From assembly GCA_021777105.1 (NCBI GenBank), contig JAIQZQ010000005.1, positions 62,001-126,000 on the forward strand: DNA of 64,000 nt, written 5' to 3'. Every line of letters starts with the position of its first letter. Within the stretch, counting starts at the first letter, position 1. The position numbers were made by a program, and so were the translations under genes. The stretch is from Candidatus Anammoxibacter sp. Lineage in GTDB: Bacteria; Planctomycetota; Brocadiia; Brocadiales; Anammoxibacteraceae. Under the pieces are notes generated by a model. That model had not been told where the DNA came from. It ran no database searches and saw only the letters and a list, made by a program, of their open reading frames with translations. Below, piece after piece: positions 52,671-60,977 of this stretch.

Positions 52671-53065
52671 GCGTTCGGCAGGTAAAAGGGCAAAAGTTAA
52701 ACGTAACAAAATTGGTTAAAGTCTCCGTCTTTAATCAAACCGGTCGGCCCTTTGAAGGTGTAGCAGATTGTCTTAACTGTTGAAATTAACACGGCTTCCA
52801 AATAATGTAGTGTAGGCGCGTCCTCGCGCCGTGGCAGGCAAGTAAAGCCTATACGTCGGATTTTAAGCTCTCATGCGTTGAAATCGTTTGCTAACGGCTC
52901 CCCGCAAAATTGAAAATATCTTCCTCAAACGCAGACGGCACGAAGACGTGCCTACATTACAACGGTAAATACGGATGTTTCGCAACCACCTTAATAGGGA
53001 TTAGTTAATACACTCTTTTTAATAACTTCTAAATTACTCAATGCGGCTTCTAACAATTAAAACCT
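52671..53065. other. Intergenic region with an inverted repeat
   Basis: AATGTAGTGTAGGCGCGTCC-TCGCGCC near 52804 is mirrored by GGCACGAAGACGTGCCTACA-TT near 52937, enclosing ~110 bp. This is a common type of intergenic palindrome. No gene is supported. Confidence 0.55.
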
Positions 53066-54334
53066 ATGATTATTAAAAAATATTTTATAGCTGCTCTCTT
53101 TTGCGGATTTTTTATTTATGTTAACTCCGCATTTGCAGAAGAGGCGGACTTTTCATATAAGGAGGCGCAATTAATTAAGTCGTTAATCGGCAATTACTAT
53201 TCAAACGACGATCCTGAGAGCCGTGAAAGTGTGATTGACAGACTTAAAGAGCTTAGCGGGAATTCGCCTGTGAAATTGAAGCGATTTCTTGAGAAATCAT
53301 TTCCATTTCCAGCAAAAAAGCCGGCAATCTATGAAAAACTGGCCTCGTTTGAAGGGTTGACCGGCAAGTATTACCTTTATGTGCCGAAAGGTTATGACGG
53401 CAAAAAGCCCATGCCGGTTATTGTCAGCCTGCACGGCGTTGGCGAAGGAGGGGCGGCGTTTATGAAGTTGTGGTTGAAGTATTCCAATCACAACAACAAA
53501 TATATATTTTTATGTCCGCGTTACGATACCGGATACTGGTGGCAGCATAACGCCGGCCAACTAATCTTAAACGCTTTAAGGCAAACAAGCCTTGAGTGCA
53601 ACATAGACACAAACCGGATATATTTAACCGGATTTTCAAGCGGCGCGCACGGGGCGTGGCATAACTCAATATTGCATCCTGATCTGTACGCCGGAGTAGT
53701 TGTTATGTCGGGCGAGTGCCCCATACCTTCGCAAATGGCAAACCTCAAACACGCGCCGGTTTGCATAATACACGGCGATAACGACGACGTAATTCCCGTG
53801 GAAGCGGCGCGGGACGCTAAAGCCAGGCTTGAAAAGCTTAAATATGATTTTAATTATATTGAAGTCCCGGGAATGGTTCACGCTTATCCGCATAGCAGAT
53901 TTAATGAAATTCTGGAATGGATGGAGAAAAAACAACGCAATCCATATCCTGAATCCGTCAAATTTATAGGAAATGCGCGAAACACGCAATCACTCTACTG
54001 GTTAAAGATTGAAAGCGCTGTTAATTCATTTGAATTGCCTGACTTAAAACCATACAGCAACAACGGTTTGCCTGCCGGCGATCATGATTACCCTGTAATT
54101 GAGGGTGAAATTGACGGGAATGATGTGAACATAATTTGTGAAAAGATAAAAAATTTCAAGGTTTTCATGAATGAGGACTCTTTTGAAGCAAACATGCCTG
54201 TGAATGTGTTTGTAAACGGCAAATTGAAGTTCTCAAAAGTTGTAAAACCCAAATTTGAGAACTTGTTTGAAAATATGGAACAGATTTTTGACCGCAACAG
54301 GCTGTGCGTGTATTGCGTGGAAGTGAAAATGTGA
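53066..54334 (+). CDS. Secreted alpha/beta hydrolase (esterase/phospholipase-like)
   Basis: 422 residues with signal peptide (KKYFIAALFCGFFIYVNSAFA). The catalytic triad is visible: Ser in TGFSSGAHGAW, Asp in IHGDNDDVIP, His in PGMVHAYPHS; VIVSLHGVGEGG supplies the oxyanion region. A ~125-residue C-terminal beta-rich domain of unknown role follows (WLKIESAVNSFEL, then VNVFVNGKLKFSKVV). Such proteins resemble feruloyl esterase and PHB depolymerase-like enzymes; the substrate is unknown. Confidence 0.82.
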   Translation: MIIKKYFIAALFCGFFIYVNSAFAEEADFSYKEAQLIKSLIGNYYSNDDPESRESVIDRLKELSGNSPVKLKRFLEKSFPFPAKKPAIYEKLASFEGLTGKYYLYVPKGYDGKKPMPVIVSLHGVGEGGAAFMKLWLKYSNHNNKYIFLCPRYDTGYWWQHNAGQLILNALRQTSLECNIDTNRIYLTGFSSGAHGAWHNSILHPDLYAGVVVMSGECPIPSQMANLKHAPVCIIHGDNDDVIPVEAARDAKARLEKLKYDFNYIEVPGMVHAYPHSRFNEILEWMEKKQRNPYPESVKFIGNARNTQSLYWLKIESAVNSFELPDLKPYSNNGLPAGDHDYPVIEGEIDGNDVNIICEKIKNFKVFMNEDSFEANMPVNVFVNGKLKFSKVVKPKFENLFENMEQIFDRNRLCVYCVEVKM

Positions 54335-54361
54335 ATTCCGACCCGGGCCGGCAAATAAAAA

Positions 54362-54410
54362 GAGGCAGAGCCTCTTTGTACATCCAGTTACAAGGCTGGA
54401 GCCTTGTAAC
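54362..54410. repeat. GAGGC / TTACAAGGC double hairpin, copy 2; likely bidirectional terminator
   Basis: GAGGCAGAGCCTC and GTTACAAGGCTGGAGCCTTG plus TAAC are in the same order as 25305-25360 and sit between convergent genes. AAAAA precedes and TTT follows the first stem. Confidence 0.7.
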
Positions 54411-54445
54411 TAGCGGTAAACCGCTCTAACAACAAGGGTAAAGCT

Positions 54446-54829
54446 TTAATATTTGTATTTGTCCTCATCATATAGTTTCGCGTCCTGAATCCTTTGGTCG
54501 CCGATCTGGGTTACCATATAATGTTTTTCCGGTTTACCGTCCACTTCAAGCATTTCATAGCCCACAACGCCGCGTTGCAGCAGTATGGATAGCATTTTAA
54601 AGAACTCTTCCTGAACACCGGGGCTCATATTTAATACCGATTCAAGCCTGTCCGGTTTGCCGAGGTTGAGGAACTCATCCACTTTCTTAAACGCCTTTGC
54701 CGTGTCTGATATCTTGATGGAATCGGCTTCAATGCCCTCTTTTTTCTTGCCCTTTTTATCATCTTTGCCGATTTTTAACTCGCTATTGAGCATATTTATT
54801 ATGTTTTGTTTATCATCTATAGTTAACAT
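54446..54829 (-). CDS. Conserved small protein of unknown function
   Basis: 127 residues, no signal. The first ~50 are Lys-rich; the second part (VDEFLNLGKPDRLESVLNMS, GVQEEFFKMLSILLQRGVVG, YEMLEVDGKPEKHYMVTQIG) is a compact alpha/beta domain. It has the look of a widespread but uncharacterised small protein. Nothing nearby suggests a role. Confidence 0.6.
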   Translation of the reverse strand: MLTIDDKQNIINMLNSELKIGKDDKKGKKKEGIEADSIKISDTAKAFKKVDEFLNLGKPDRLESVLNMSPGVQEEFFKMLSILLQRGVVGYEMLEVDGKPEKHYMVTQIGDQRIQDAKLYDEDKYKY

Positions 54830-54948
54830 GGCTCTCTTTCGTGTTGACTGCGGTCTAAAAAAATAAATGAAGCATAATTATATTATCGAACGTTATTTAA
54901 TTTAATTTAAAGGGATACTTAATTGAACATTTTTTTTTTGACGAATAC

Positions 54949-55010
54949 AGTGGCACAGGCATCCTTGCCTGTGATCAATTAAAATACAGGCAAGGATGCC
55001 TGTGCCACTA
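54949..55010. repeat. CACAGGC double hairpin, copy 4; near-perfect 62-bp palindrome
   Basis: AGTGGCACAGGCATCCTTGC, CTGTG, ATCAATTAAAA, TACAGGCAAGGATGCCTGTG, CCACT. Each half is a hairpin, and the halves are mirror images, so the region can also form one large cruciform. Confidence 0.85.
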
Positions 55011-55094
55011 TTCATAAGGAATTTTTAGGATTAGTTACGGCTGAGCCTTGTAACGGGTGGAAAATGTGTGAGATGCGCGGAAAGGTTGGAACAA

Positions 55095-55131
55095 TGATAA
55101 ATATGCGGACGGTCAGTAAAGCGCCGTCCGC
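55095..55131 (-). terminator. Likely terminator of the Cys-rich protein gene
   Basis: GCGGACGGTCAGTAAAGCGC plus CGTCCGC makes a stem just downstream of the 55162 stop on the minus strand. Confidence 0.5.
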
Positions 55132-55161
55132 ATATCGGATTTGGGTGTAAATCTACTATTT

Positions 55162-55932
55162 CTATTCTTTATCTTTTTTTGCCGCGCAGTGATCTTTAAG
55201 CGCTGTTTCAAGTCCGGCGATATCCTCTTTTGTAAGGCCGCCTCTTTTATGGGCGTCAAAAACAGTGTTAACAAGAAGGTCGGCTAGTTTGTTAAGCTCA
55301 GCCCCCATCTTTTTATCAAGTTTCTTTTTGATTTTTTCTTTTAACAACTGCTTTTTTGCCTTGTGCACAAGGCCGATCATATCGCAGGCGCTATGTCCGC
55401 CGCCGCCTTTATCGCATTTTTTTGATTTGCCGCATTTAGAGCCTCCTTTGTCGCATCTTTTAGATTTGTCGCACTTTGAAGCCCCTTTATCGCATTTTTT
55501 AGATTTGTCGCAACCGGCGGCAGCTTTACAAGGTCCGCATTTGCCGCAATTTGAGCTGCCTGCATCGCATTTTTTTGATTTGTCACAAGCAGCAGCAGCT
55601 TTGCAAGGCCCGCATTTGCCGCAATTTGAGCTGCCTGCATCGCATTTTTTTGATTTATCACAGGCGGTTTTGCCGGCGCAATTTGCCTTTGCTTTGCAAT
55701 CCGCGCATTTTTCGCCGGTTGCGGCGCATTTTTCACACGCCGATTTTTTAGACGGGCATTCGGCTGAGGCCGGCTTTGCGGCGTCGCCGGCCGGCGACGC
55801 CGCTTCCGCGGCTACCGGAGCAGCTGCTTCCTGAGCGTTTACAACGGTGTTAAACCCTATGGAATTTAGCGCAAAACACGCAATACCTAAAACAGTTAAG
55901 AAGAGTATGGTTGGTTTTTTTCTCAAAAACAT
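55162..55932 (-). CDS. Exported Cys/Lys-rich repeat protein
   Basis: 256 residues. Signal peptide (ILFLTVLGIACFALNSIGFN) is followed by an Ala/Pro linker and about 120 residues of Cys-rich repeats: two copies of CDKSKKCDAGSSNCGKCGPC plus KAAA, then shorter CDKSK(K/R)CDKG units, over twenty cysteines in total. The last ~80 residues are a charged helical domain with CDMIGLVHKAKKQLLKEKI. The Cys spacing (CxxC, CxxxxxC) suggests metal binding outside the cytoplasm or disulfide cross-linking. I recognise no family. Two units are also nearly identical at DNA level. Confidence 0.7.
   Translation of the reverse strand: MFLRKKPTILFLTVLGIACFALNSIGFNTVVNAQEAAAPVAAEAASPAGDAAKPASAECPSKKSACEKCAATGEKCADCKAKANCAGKTACDKSKKCDAGSSNCGKCGPCKAAAACDKSKKCDAGSSNCGKCGPCKAAAGCDKSKKCDKGASKCDKSKRCDKGGSKCGKSKKCDKGGGGHSACDMIGLVHKAKKQLLKEKIKKKLDKKMGAELNKLADLLVNTVFDAHKRGGLTKEDIAGLETALKDHCAAKKDKE
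55505..55660 (-). repeat. Direct 75-bp repeat inside the Cys-rich gene
   Basis: GCAAGGCCCGCATTTGCCGC-AATTTGAGCTGCCTGCATCG occurs near 55600 and, with few changes, near 55525. The tandem copies encode CDKSKKCDAGSSNCGKCGPC. Confidence 0.75.
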
Positions 55933-56322
55933 TTTTATCCCTTTCTACAAACTAAAAAAATATGGTTAATAAATTGTAAATCAACAATTTTTCCGGTATT
56001 ATCACCTCCTTCTAAATTTTTAATTAAATGTTTATTTCCCCAATATTTTGCATTGCGTTTAACATTACTATTTGTGCAATATATACTCTAAAACGTATAT
56101 TATCAAGACATTTTTGCCTAGTAATTTATTCCTGAAAAAATTGGTATTTTTCGCCGGTTTTGGCCTGCGCGGCATTTTTTTTAAATTAGAATGATTTTTA
56201 TGAAAAATCTGGCGTTTGCTCAAAAATTTCATAAAATAGTGATTATCTATTCAGCCGGCTTTTGCATATTGGTTTAATATGCCGGCCAAATACTCATAAC
56301 CTACACAGGGAAACAAAAAAAT
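55933..56322. other. Intergenic region upstream of the metal exporter
   Basis: AT-rich divergent promoter region. A GCATATT-GGTTT-AATATGC stem flanked by GCCG/CGGC lies at about 56254-56286, just before the start at 56323. No known metal riboswitch motif is visible. Confidence 0.5.
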
Positions 56323-57351
56323 ATGGAGACAATTTTTCACAGTTTGCAACACGGTATGGCGATTACAATACTCGTGTTCGTCATGATGATGTCGATTGAC
56401 TATCTCAACGTCAGGACTCATGGCAAAATGGACATCATTATTAAAGGCGGGGCGTTAAGGCAATATATTACATCGTCGTTTTTGGGAACCACTCCGGGCT
56501 GCCTGGGCTCGTTTATGAACATCACGTTTTATGTGCATGGCCTTATCTCGTTTGGAGCCATCGCGGGGGGCATGATTGCCACCAGCGGGGACGAGGCGTT
56601 TCTAATGATAGCTATGTTCCCGGACAAGGCCCTGATGCTTTTCGGAATATTGTTTGTTGTGGGCATTATCTCGGCATTTCTGATAGACAAGGTTGTTCAT
56701 GTGCTAAAATTAAATCCGAGCCAGGAGTGTCAGGATTCAATCTCGCATAAAGGCATTGAATGCCGATGTTTAAACTTCAGGGAGATAATTGAGCATCTAA
56801 AACGCATATCTTTAACAAGGTTTCTTACCCTCACTCTATTGGCCGGCGCTTTTCACGGTTATATCTCAGGGCTTGTGGGGCCTGAAACATGGGATTGGGA
56901 GAGAATAACTTTTATCGTTATCCTCACAATCGCGACGTATATTATACTCACGGTGCCGGACCACTATCTGGAAGACCATATCTGGAAACATCTGGCAAAA
57001 AAGCATTTATGGAAGATATTTTTGTGGAGTTTCGGCGCATTGCTGGCCGTTGAAATAGCCCTGGAGTTTTGGGATGTCGAGGCGTTTGTTAAATCGCACA
57101 TGGTTTGGGTGTTGTTAATGGCGGCGGTGCTATCAATGATACCTGAGTCAGGCCCGCATATAGTGTTTGTAATGATGTTTGCAAACGGGGTTGTGCCGTT
57201 TTCAGTGCTTTTAACCAGCACAATTGTTCAGGACGGGCATGGTATGCTCCCTTTGCTCTCTTATTCCGTAAAAGATTTCCTATGGATAAAACTTTTCAAC
57301 CTGTTTATCGGTTTAAGCGTGGGTTTTGCGCTTTACTCCCTGGGATACTGA
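56323..57351 (+). CDS. Putative multi-span manganese/heavy-metal exporter (ArsP_2/DUF2899-like)
   Basis: 342 residues with about nine to ten membrane spans. TTPGCLGSFMNITFYVHGLISFGAIAGGMIATSGDEAFLM and, in the second half, MIPESGPHIVFVMMFANG, TSTIVQDGHGMLPLLSYSV, are the internal-repeat motifs of the putative 10TM metal exporter family. A cytoplasmic loop holds His and Cys (CQDSISHKGIECRCLNF). The metal is not proven; manganese is the common annotation. Confidence 0.8.
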   Translation: METIFHSLQHGMAITILVFVMMMSIDYLNVRTHGKMDIIIKGGALRQYITSSFLGTTPGCLGSFMNITFYVHGLISFGAIAGGMIATSGDEAFLMIAMFPDKALMLFGILFVVGIISAFLIDKVVHVLKLNPSQECQDSISHKGIECRCLNFREIIEHLKRISLTRFLTLTLLAGAFHGYISGLVGPETWDWERITFIVILTIATYIILTVPDHYLEDHIWKHLAKKHLWKIFLWSFGALLAVEIALEFWDVEAFVKSHMVWVLLMAAVLSMIPESGPHIVFVMMFANGVVPFSVLLTSTIVQDGHGMLPLLSYSVKDFLWIKLFNLFIGLSVGFALYSLGY

Positions 57352-57431
57352 TAAATCCGCGCAATATTATTGTAAATCTTAAACTGACCTCAGGAATTAT
57401 ACATGTATATTTGCGTATCAGAAATGCGCAA

Positions 57432-57664
57432 GTGACTAAAGTATAAAGTGAACTAAAGTGAGCTAAAGTTTAGGTATGTTTTTTTATTAAATGAGCGCTG
57501 AGTTGCTTGTTTGCTTTTTTAGTAAGAATTATCCTCGGAGGGGAAAAGCAAATGCCTAAAGTTAAATCTCTTTTAACTTTTCAGCCTTCCATCATAGTCA
57601 GCTGTCAATAATAAATATACCTAAACTTTAGCGCACTTTTAACTTTAGATCACTTTAGTCACTT
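57432..57664. repeat. AGTGA-CTAAAG inverted-repeat element, copy 2 (longer)
   Basis: The left arm is GTGACTAAAG, TATAAAGTGAACTAAAGTGA, GCTAAAGTTTAGGTAT; the right arm is ATACCTAAACTTTAGCGCAC, then TTTAGATCACTTTAGTCAC. Between them lies a ~110-bp insert that includes AGCGCTGAG...GAATTATCCTCG, shared with 51266-51312. Confidence 0.8.
57494..57542 (+). repeat. GAATTATCCTCG repeat, copy nested in the element
   Basis: ATGAGCGCTGAG-TGCTTG-TTGCT-TTAGTAAGAATTATCCTCG resembles 51266-51312 (ATGAGCGCTTAGCGGCTTG...TAGTGAGAATTATCCTCG), and GAGAATTATCCTCG also occurs at 6810-6823. Confidence 0.6.
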
Positions 57665-57739
57665 GAGTTATACTGAACACTTTGGGATCTCTTAATTGGC
57701 AAGAATACCATTATCTCTGAACACTGTTTAAACTTATCA

Positions 57740-58129
57740 TTATTTATGCTTCGGCGGACTCGGCCGTGAATGCCCCCATGGGTTTATCATTTTTACCTGA
57801 AAGTCCTCATGCCGGCATTTAACTATTGTCCCTTTCTCCTTTATTTCCGTCCAATCGCTTTGCAGGCCGAAAAAAGATACATTTACTTTTGAGCCCGTGT
57901 AATCCGCGTCGATTTGAAATTGACCGTTTTCATCCGTAGCCACTTCAATACGGCTCAAAGGACGGCTCTCAATCTTAGCGGACAACTTCAAACCGCCGAT
58001 AGCTCCGCCGGTTTCGCTGTTTACCACGGTAATAGTCACCTTCTTCTTGCCGGTTTCAATGCCAAAAGCAATAGACGCGCATGTTGACAATGCAACGGCA
58101 AAGCATACAAAAATTGCAAATTTCTTCAT
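57740..58129 (-). CDS. Small exported protein with carboxypeptidase-regulatory-like (Ig-fold) domain
   Basis: 129 residues. Signal peptide (KKFAIFVCFAVALSTCASIAFG) precedes a ~90-residue beta-sandwich: VTITVVNSETGGAIGGLKLS and IEVATDENGQFQIDADYTGS, typical of CarboxypepD_reg domains. C-terminal Pro/His-rich tail. Probably a periplasmic or surface accessory protein. Confidence 0.7.
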   Translation of the reverse strand: MKKFAIFVCFAVALSTCASIAFGIETGKKKVTITVVNSETGGAIGGLKLSAKIESRPLSRIEVATDENGQFQIDADYTGSKVNVSFFGLQSDWTEIKEKGTIVKCRHEDFQVKMINPWGHSRPSPPKHK

Positions 58130-58214
58130 AATATATCCTCCGTGTAATAATTGTTTCTATATTTTTTCCGCGTGTTTTTTGTTGCGCACTTCAGGGCTCG
58201 TATTCTCTTTTTTT

Positions 58215-58317
58215 GCTCGTTCCAATGCTACGCGTTGGAACGGTTGGTTTGACGCTTTGCCTCAAGTGGCCGGCCGCGGAGCGTCCATACATTCCAACGC
58301 GCAGCATTGGAACGAAC
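58215..58317. repeat. GTTCCAA triple-hairpin repeat, copy 2
   Basis: GCTCGTTCCAATGCTACGCG and TTGGAACG, then TTGACGCTTTGCCTCAAGT, then a GGCCGC...GCGTCC arm, followed by an inverted ATTCCAACGCGCAGCATTGG and AACGA that pairs with the first part. Compare 21988-22061. Confidence 0.75.
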
Positions 58318-58398
58318 AGGAGCTCTGTGTAATCTTTTGGCCCTTGTGTCTTTCTTTTACTTCGATATTCTACATTCATAATTCATCATCCGTTTCTA

Positions 58399-59676
58399 TC
58401 ACGCCGAATCCATCCCCTTGTTAGCCAGCGCGTCGGCAACGCTGTTCTGGCTTCTGGGCACATGCGCCACCCTGTATTTAGGCAGCTTTCGCAACATTTT
58501 TGACACTTCGTTGTACAGCGGAATCATGTTGGGGCTTTTTACCTTATACACCTTGTTAATCTGTTTTACAATCAGCTCGCTGTCAAGTTTAAACAGAACC
58601 TCTTGAGGTTCAAACTCCTCAAGAGCTTCCAAAGCCCTTTTTATAGCAGTGTATTCCGCGACATTATTTGTTGCCTCCCCTATATAATCATACACCTCTT
58701 TTAACAATGTCAATTCCGAATCCGGCCCGTTTTCATAAATCGCCACCCCAATACCCGCTATTCCCGGGTTGCCCCTTGAGCCGCCGTCGGTAAATACCGT
58801 TAGCCTTTTTTTGCCGTTAACAGGCTGCTTTTGCGCGGTTTTAGCGGGTTGAACTTCCTTATCCGTCTCTTTCAAAACCTCATTCATACTGCCGCTTCTG
58901 AGCCCCTCAATATCAACCGTAATGTAGACAAAACCGAACTCTTTAAATTTTTCAACAACCTTGCCACGCAACTTCTCGTCCAGAATCCTGCCTATTTCAT
59001 TTGCCGGCAGCTCAATTCTGGCTACCGTCCCGTGATGCCTCACCCTGAAATTATTAAATCCCGCGTTTCGTAAAAACTCCTCTGCCTTCATCACACTTGA
59101 AAGTTTTTCAACCGTTATCTCCTGGCCGTAAGGTATCCTTGACGACATGCACGCAAAAGCCGGCTTATCCCATGTTGAAAGGCCAAGCAGTTTCGACACT
59201 TCCCGAACGTCATTTTTTGTAAACCCCGCAATCCTTAACGGGCTTACGCTGCCAAGCTGTTTTGCCGCCTTCAGCCCCGGCCTGAAATCGCCCTCGTCAT
59301 CCATGTTTGAGCCGTCAACAATATTCTTAAACCCCAGCGCGTCCGCAATATTCCTTAGTTTTGTAAACAGTTCAGTTTTGCAGAAAAAGCACCTGTTAGG
59401 CGGGTTTTTGGCAAACTCCTTATTTTCCAGCTCCCCGGTTTCAACAACAAGGTGTTTAATCCCCACCTCCTCCACCGTCTTTTTAGCCGTCTTCAATTCA
59501 AAGTCGGGATATGTCTCGGAAACCGCCGTAACCGCAACTGCCTTGTCTCCCAAGACATCCTGGCACACCTTTATCAACAACGAGCTATCCACCCCGCCCG
59601 AATACGCAACCACCACGCTTTCAAGATCAGCCACAACAGCCTTTAATTTTTCAAGAAGTTCTTTAGTTTTATTCAT
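58399..59676 (-). CDS. LarE-type sacrificial sulfur transferase fused to RNase HI
   Basis: 425 residues, two complete domains. Residues ~1-275 are LarE: PP-loop YSGGVDSSLLIKV, PPNRCFFCKTELF, VDGSNMDDEGDFRPGLKAA, PAFACMSSRIPYG (with the cysteine that can donate sulfur) and GLRSGSMNEVL. LarE makes the nickel pincer cofactor of lactate racemase. A ~20-residue Lys/Gln linker follows. Residues ~293-425 are an RNase HI domain: TDGGSRGNPG, NVAEYTA, KLDSEL and SVADALAN carry the acidic catalytic residues. No larA, larB or larC is nearby. I know of no described fusion of these two. Both halves look active. Confidence 0.88.
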   Translation of the reverse strand: MNKTKELLEKLKAVVADLESVVVAYSGGVDSSLLIKVCQDVLGDKAVAVTAVSETYPDFELKTAKKTVEEVGIKHLVVETGELENKEFAKNPPNRCFFCKTELFTKLRNIADALGFKNIVDGSNMDDEGDFRPGLKAAKQLGSVSPLRIAGFTKNDVREVSKLLGLSTWDKPAFACMSSRIPYGQEITVEKLSSVMKAEEFLRNAGFNNFRVRHHGTVARIELPANEIGRILDEKLRGKVVEKFKEFGFVYITVDIEGLRSGSMNEVLKETDKEVQPAKTAQKQPVNGKKRLTVFTDGGSRGNPGIAGIGVAIYENGPDSELTLLKEVYDYIGEATNNVAEYTAIKRALEALEEFEPQEVLFKLDSELIVKQINKVYKVKSPNMIPLYNEVSKMLRKLPKYRVAHVPRSQNSVADALANKGMDSA

Positions 59677-59847
59677 ATTTATATCTAATCAGAAAAAAGG
59701 AAAAACAAAAAGCTCGCCCACGAAATAACACAAAAAACAAAACTTTAAGAAATATTCCAAAATAGCCTGAAAGGCTTAAATTATTATAGCCCAGGGTCAG
59801 CGAAGCGCCACCCTGGGTAACCAGCATCCAGTATCCAGCAACCAGCC

Positions 59848-60756
59848 TCACACAATCGCCAGCATTTTATCAATAGACAACCGCGCCTTTTCAGCAATTT
59901 CAGGCTTTACAGTCACCTCGGTTTCAAGATCTTCAAGCGCCCACTGCACTTTTTCCAGGCTGTTCAGTTTCATATTCGGGCAATCCGCCAGTTGAAGCAC
60001 GTGATGAAACTCCTTGTCCGGGTTCTCCTTTTGCAGCCTGTGGATAATCCCGCTCTCAGTGCCGATAAAGAACTTTTTATCTTTGCTTTCACGCGCGTAG
60101 TTAAGTATGCCCGTTGTGCTTGCCACATGGTCCGCAATATCAACCACCTCGGATAAACATTCAGGATGCACAACAACCTTGGCGTCAGGATGCTCCACCT
60201 TAAATTTCTGAATATGTTCCGCTGATATCCTGTGGTGAGTCGGGCAAAACCCCTCCCACAATATCATCTCGCGGCCAAGCTGCTTTGCGACCCAGTCCCC
60301 AAGGCTTTTATCCGGCACAAACAGTATCTCCTTGTCTTTCGGTATAGAATCCACAACCTTAACCGCGTTTGCCGAAGTGCAGCAGATATCAACCTCCGCC
60401 TTTACATCAGCAGTGCTGTTCACATAACACACAACCACGGCGTTTGGATGTTGTTTCTTCTTCTCCCTAAGCTCCCTGGCAGTAACCATAGCCGCCATTG
60501 GGCATCCCGCGTGCGGATCAGGTATAACCACCTTTTTATCCGGGCACACCAAAGCCGCCGTCTCGGCCATAAAATGCACACCGCAGAATATAATAACATC
60601 AGCGTCCGTCTTTGCCGCAGTTTGCGAAAGCCCAAGCGAATCACCAACAAAATCCGCAATATCCTGGACCTCGCCCCTTTGATAGTTATGCGACAATATT
60701 ATCGCGTTTCTCTCTTTTTTCAACTCCATTATCTTGTTTACAATCGAATTTGTCAT
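59848..60756 (-). CDS. nadA: Quinolinate synthase NadA
   Basis: 302 residues, the typical length. The three [4Fe-4S] cysteines are in IIFCGVHFMAETA, VHPECLSEVVDIAD and LADCPNMK. HNYQRGEVQDIADFVGDSLG and LWEGFCPTHHRIS are the substrate motifs. It condenses iminoaspartate with dihydroxyacetone phosphate in NAD synthesis. nadB and nadC are not adjacent. Confidence 0.95.
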   Translation of the reverse strand: MTNSIVNKIMELKKERNAIILSHNYQRGEVQDIADFVGDSLGLSQTAAKTDADVIIFCGVHFMAETAALVCPDKKVVIPDPHAGCPMAAMVTARELREKKKQHPNAVVVCYVNSTADVKAEVDICCTSANAVKVVDSIPKDKEILFVPDKSLGDWVAKQLGREMILWEGFCPTHHRISAEHIQKFKVEHPDAKVVVHPECLSEVVDIADHVASTTGILNYARESKDKKFFIGTESGIIHRLQKENPDKEFHHVLQLADCPNMKLNSLEKVQWALEDLETEVTVKPEIAEKARLSIDKMLAIV

Positions 60757-60824
60757 AATATTCCCATTTCTAAAACAATCTTAAAATAAGCGTTACTTTA
60801 ACTCAACCCGGATAAACCGGAAAA

Positions 60825-60890
60825 GTGACTAAATTGAACTAAAGTTAAAAGTGAACTAAAGTTTTGGTAAAAATTTTTAATTTTTGAATA
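60825..60890 (+). repeat. AGTGA-CTAAAG element, single arm (copy 3)
   Basis: GTGACTAAATTGAACTAAAG, TTAAAAGTGAACTAAAG, TTTTGGTAAAAAT matches the left arm of 20964-21013. No right arm follows. Confidence 0.7.
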
Positions 60891-60977
60891 AATTATATAA
60901 AAAAAGTTAAAAGGCTGTGTAGTATTTCAAAATATCTTGTCAAAATTTGTCAGAATTTAACTATTAAGATGATAAAC

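Larger units (their letters stand above)
54830..55161. other. Intergenic region with a large palindrome
   Basis: It contains the best copy of the CACAGGC double hairpin (54949-55010), a partial GGCTGAGCCTTGTAAC hairpin at 55033-55048 and a GCGGACGG...CCGTCCGC hairpin at ~55095-55131 that may terminate the gene at 55162. No gene is supported. Confidence 0.6.
57352..57739. other. Intergenic region filled by a repeat element
   Basis: Most of it is copy 2 of the AGTGA-CTAAAG inverted-repeat element (57432-57664), with a nested GAATTATCCTCG element. No gene. Confidence 0.7.

Noticed and set aside
55265-55834. 189-codon plus-strand frame
   Set aside because: Antisense to the Cys-rich repeat gene; the regular composition of the repeats keeps it open.
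56100-56322. Possible metal riboswitch upstream of the exporter
   Set aside because: No conserved motif of the yybP-ykoY or other metal riboswitches is visible; only a simple hairpin is present.
60232-60789. 185-codon plus-strand frame over nadA
   Set aside because: Shadow of nadA, which has all family motifs.
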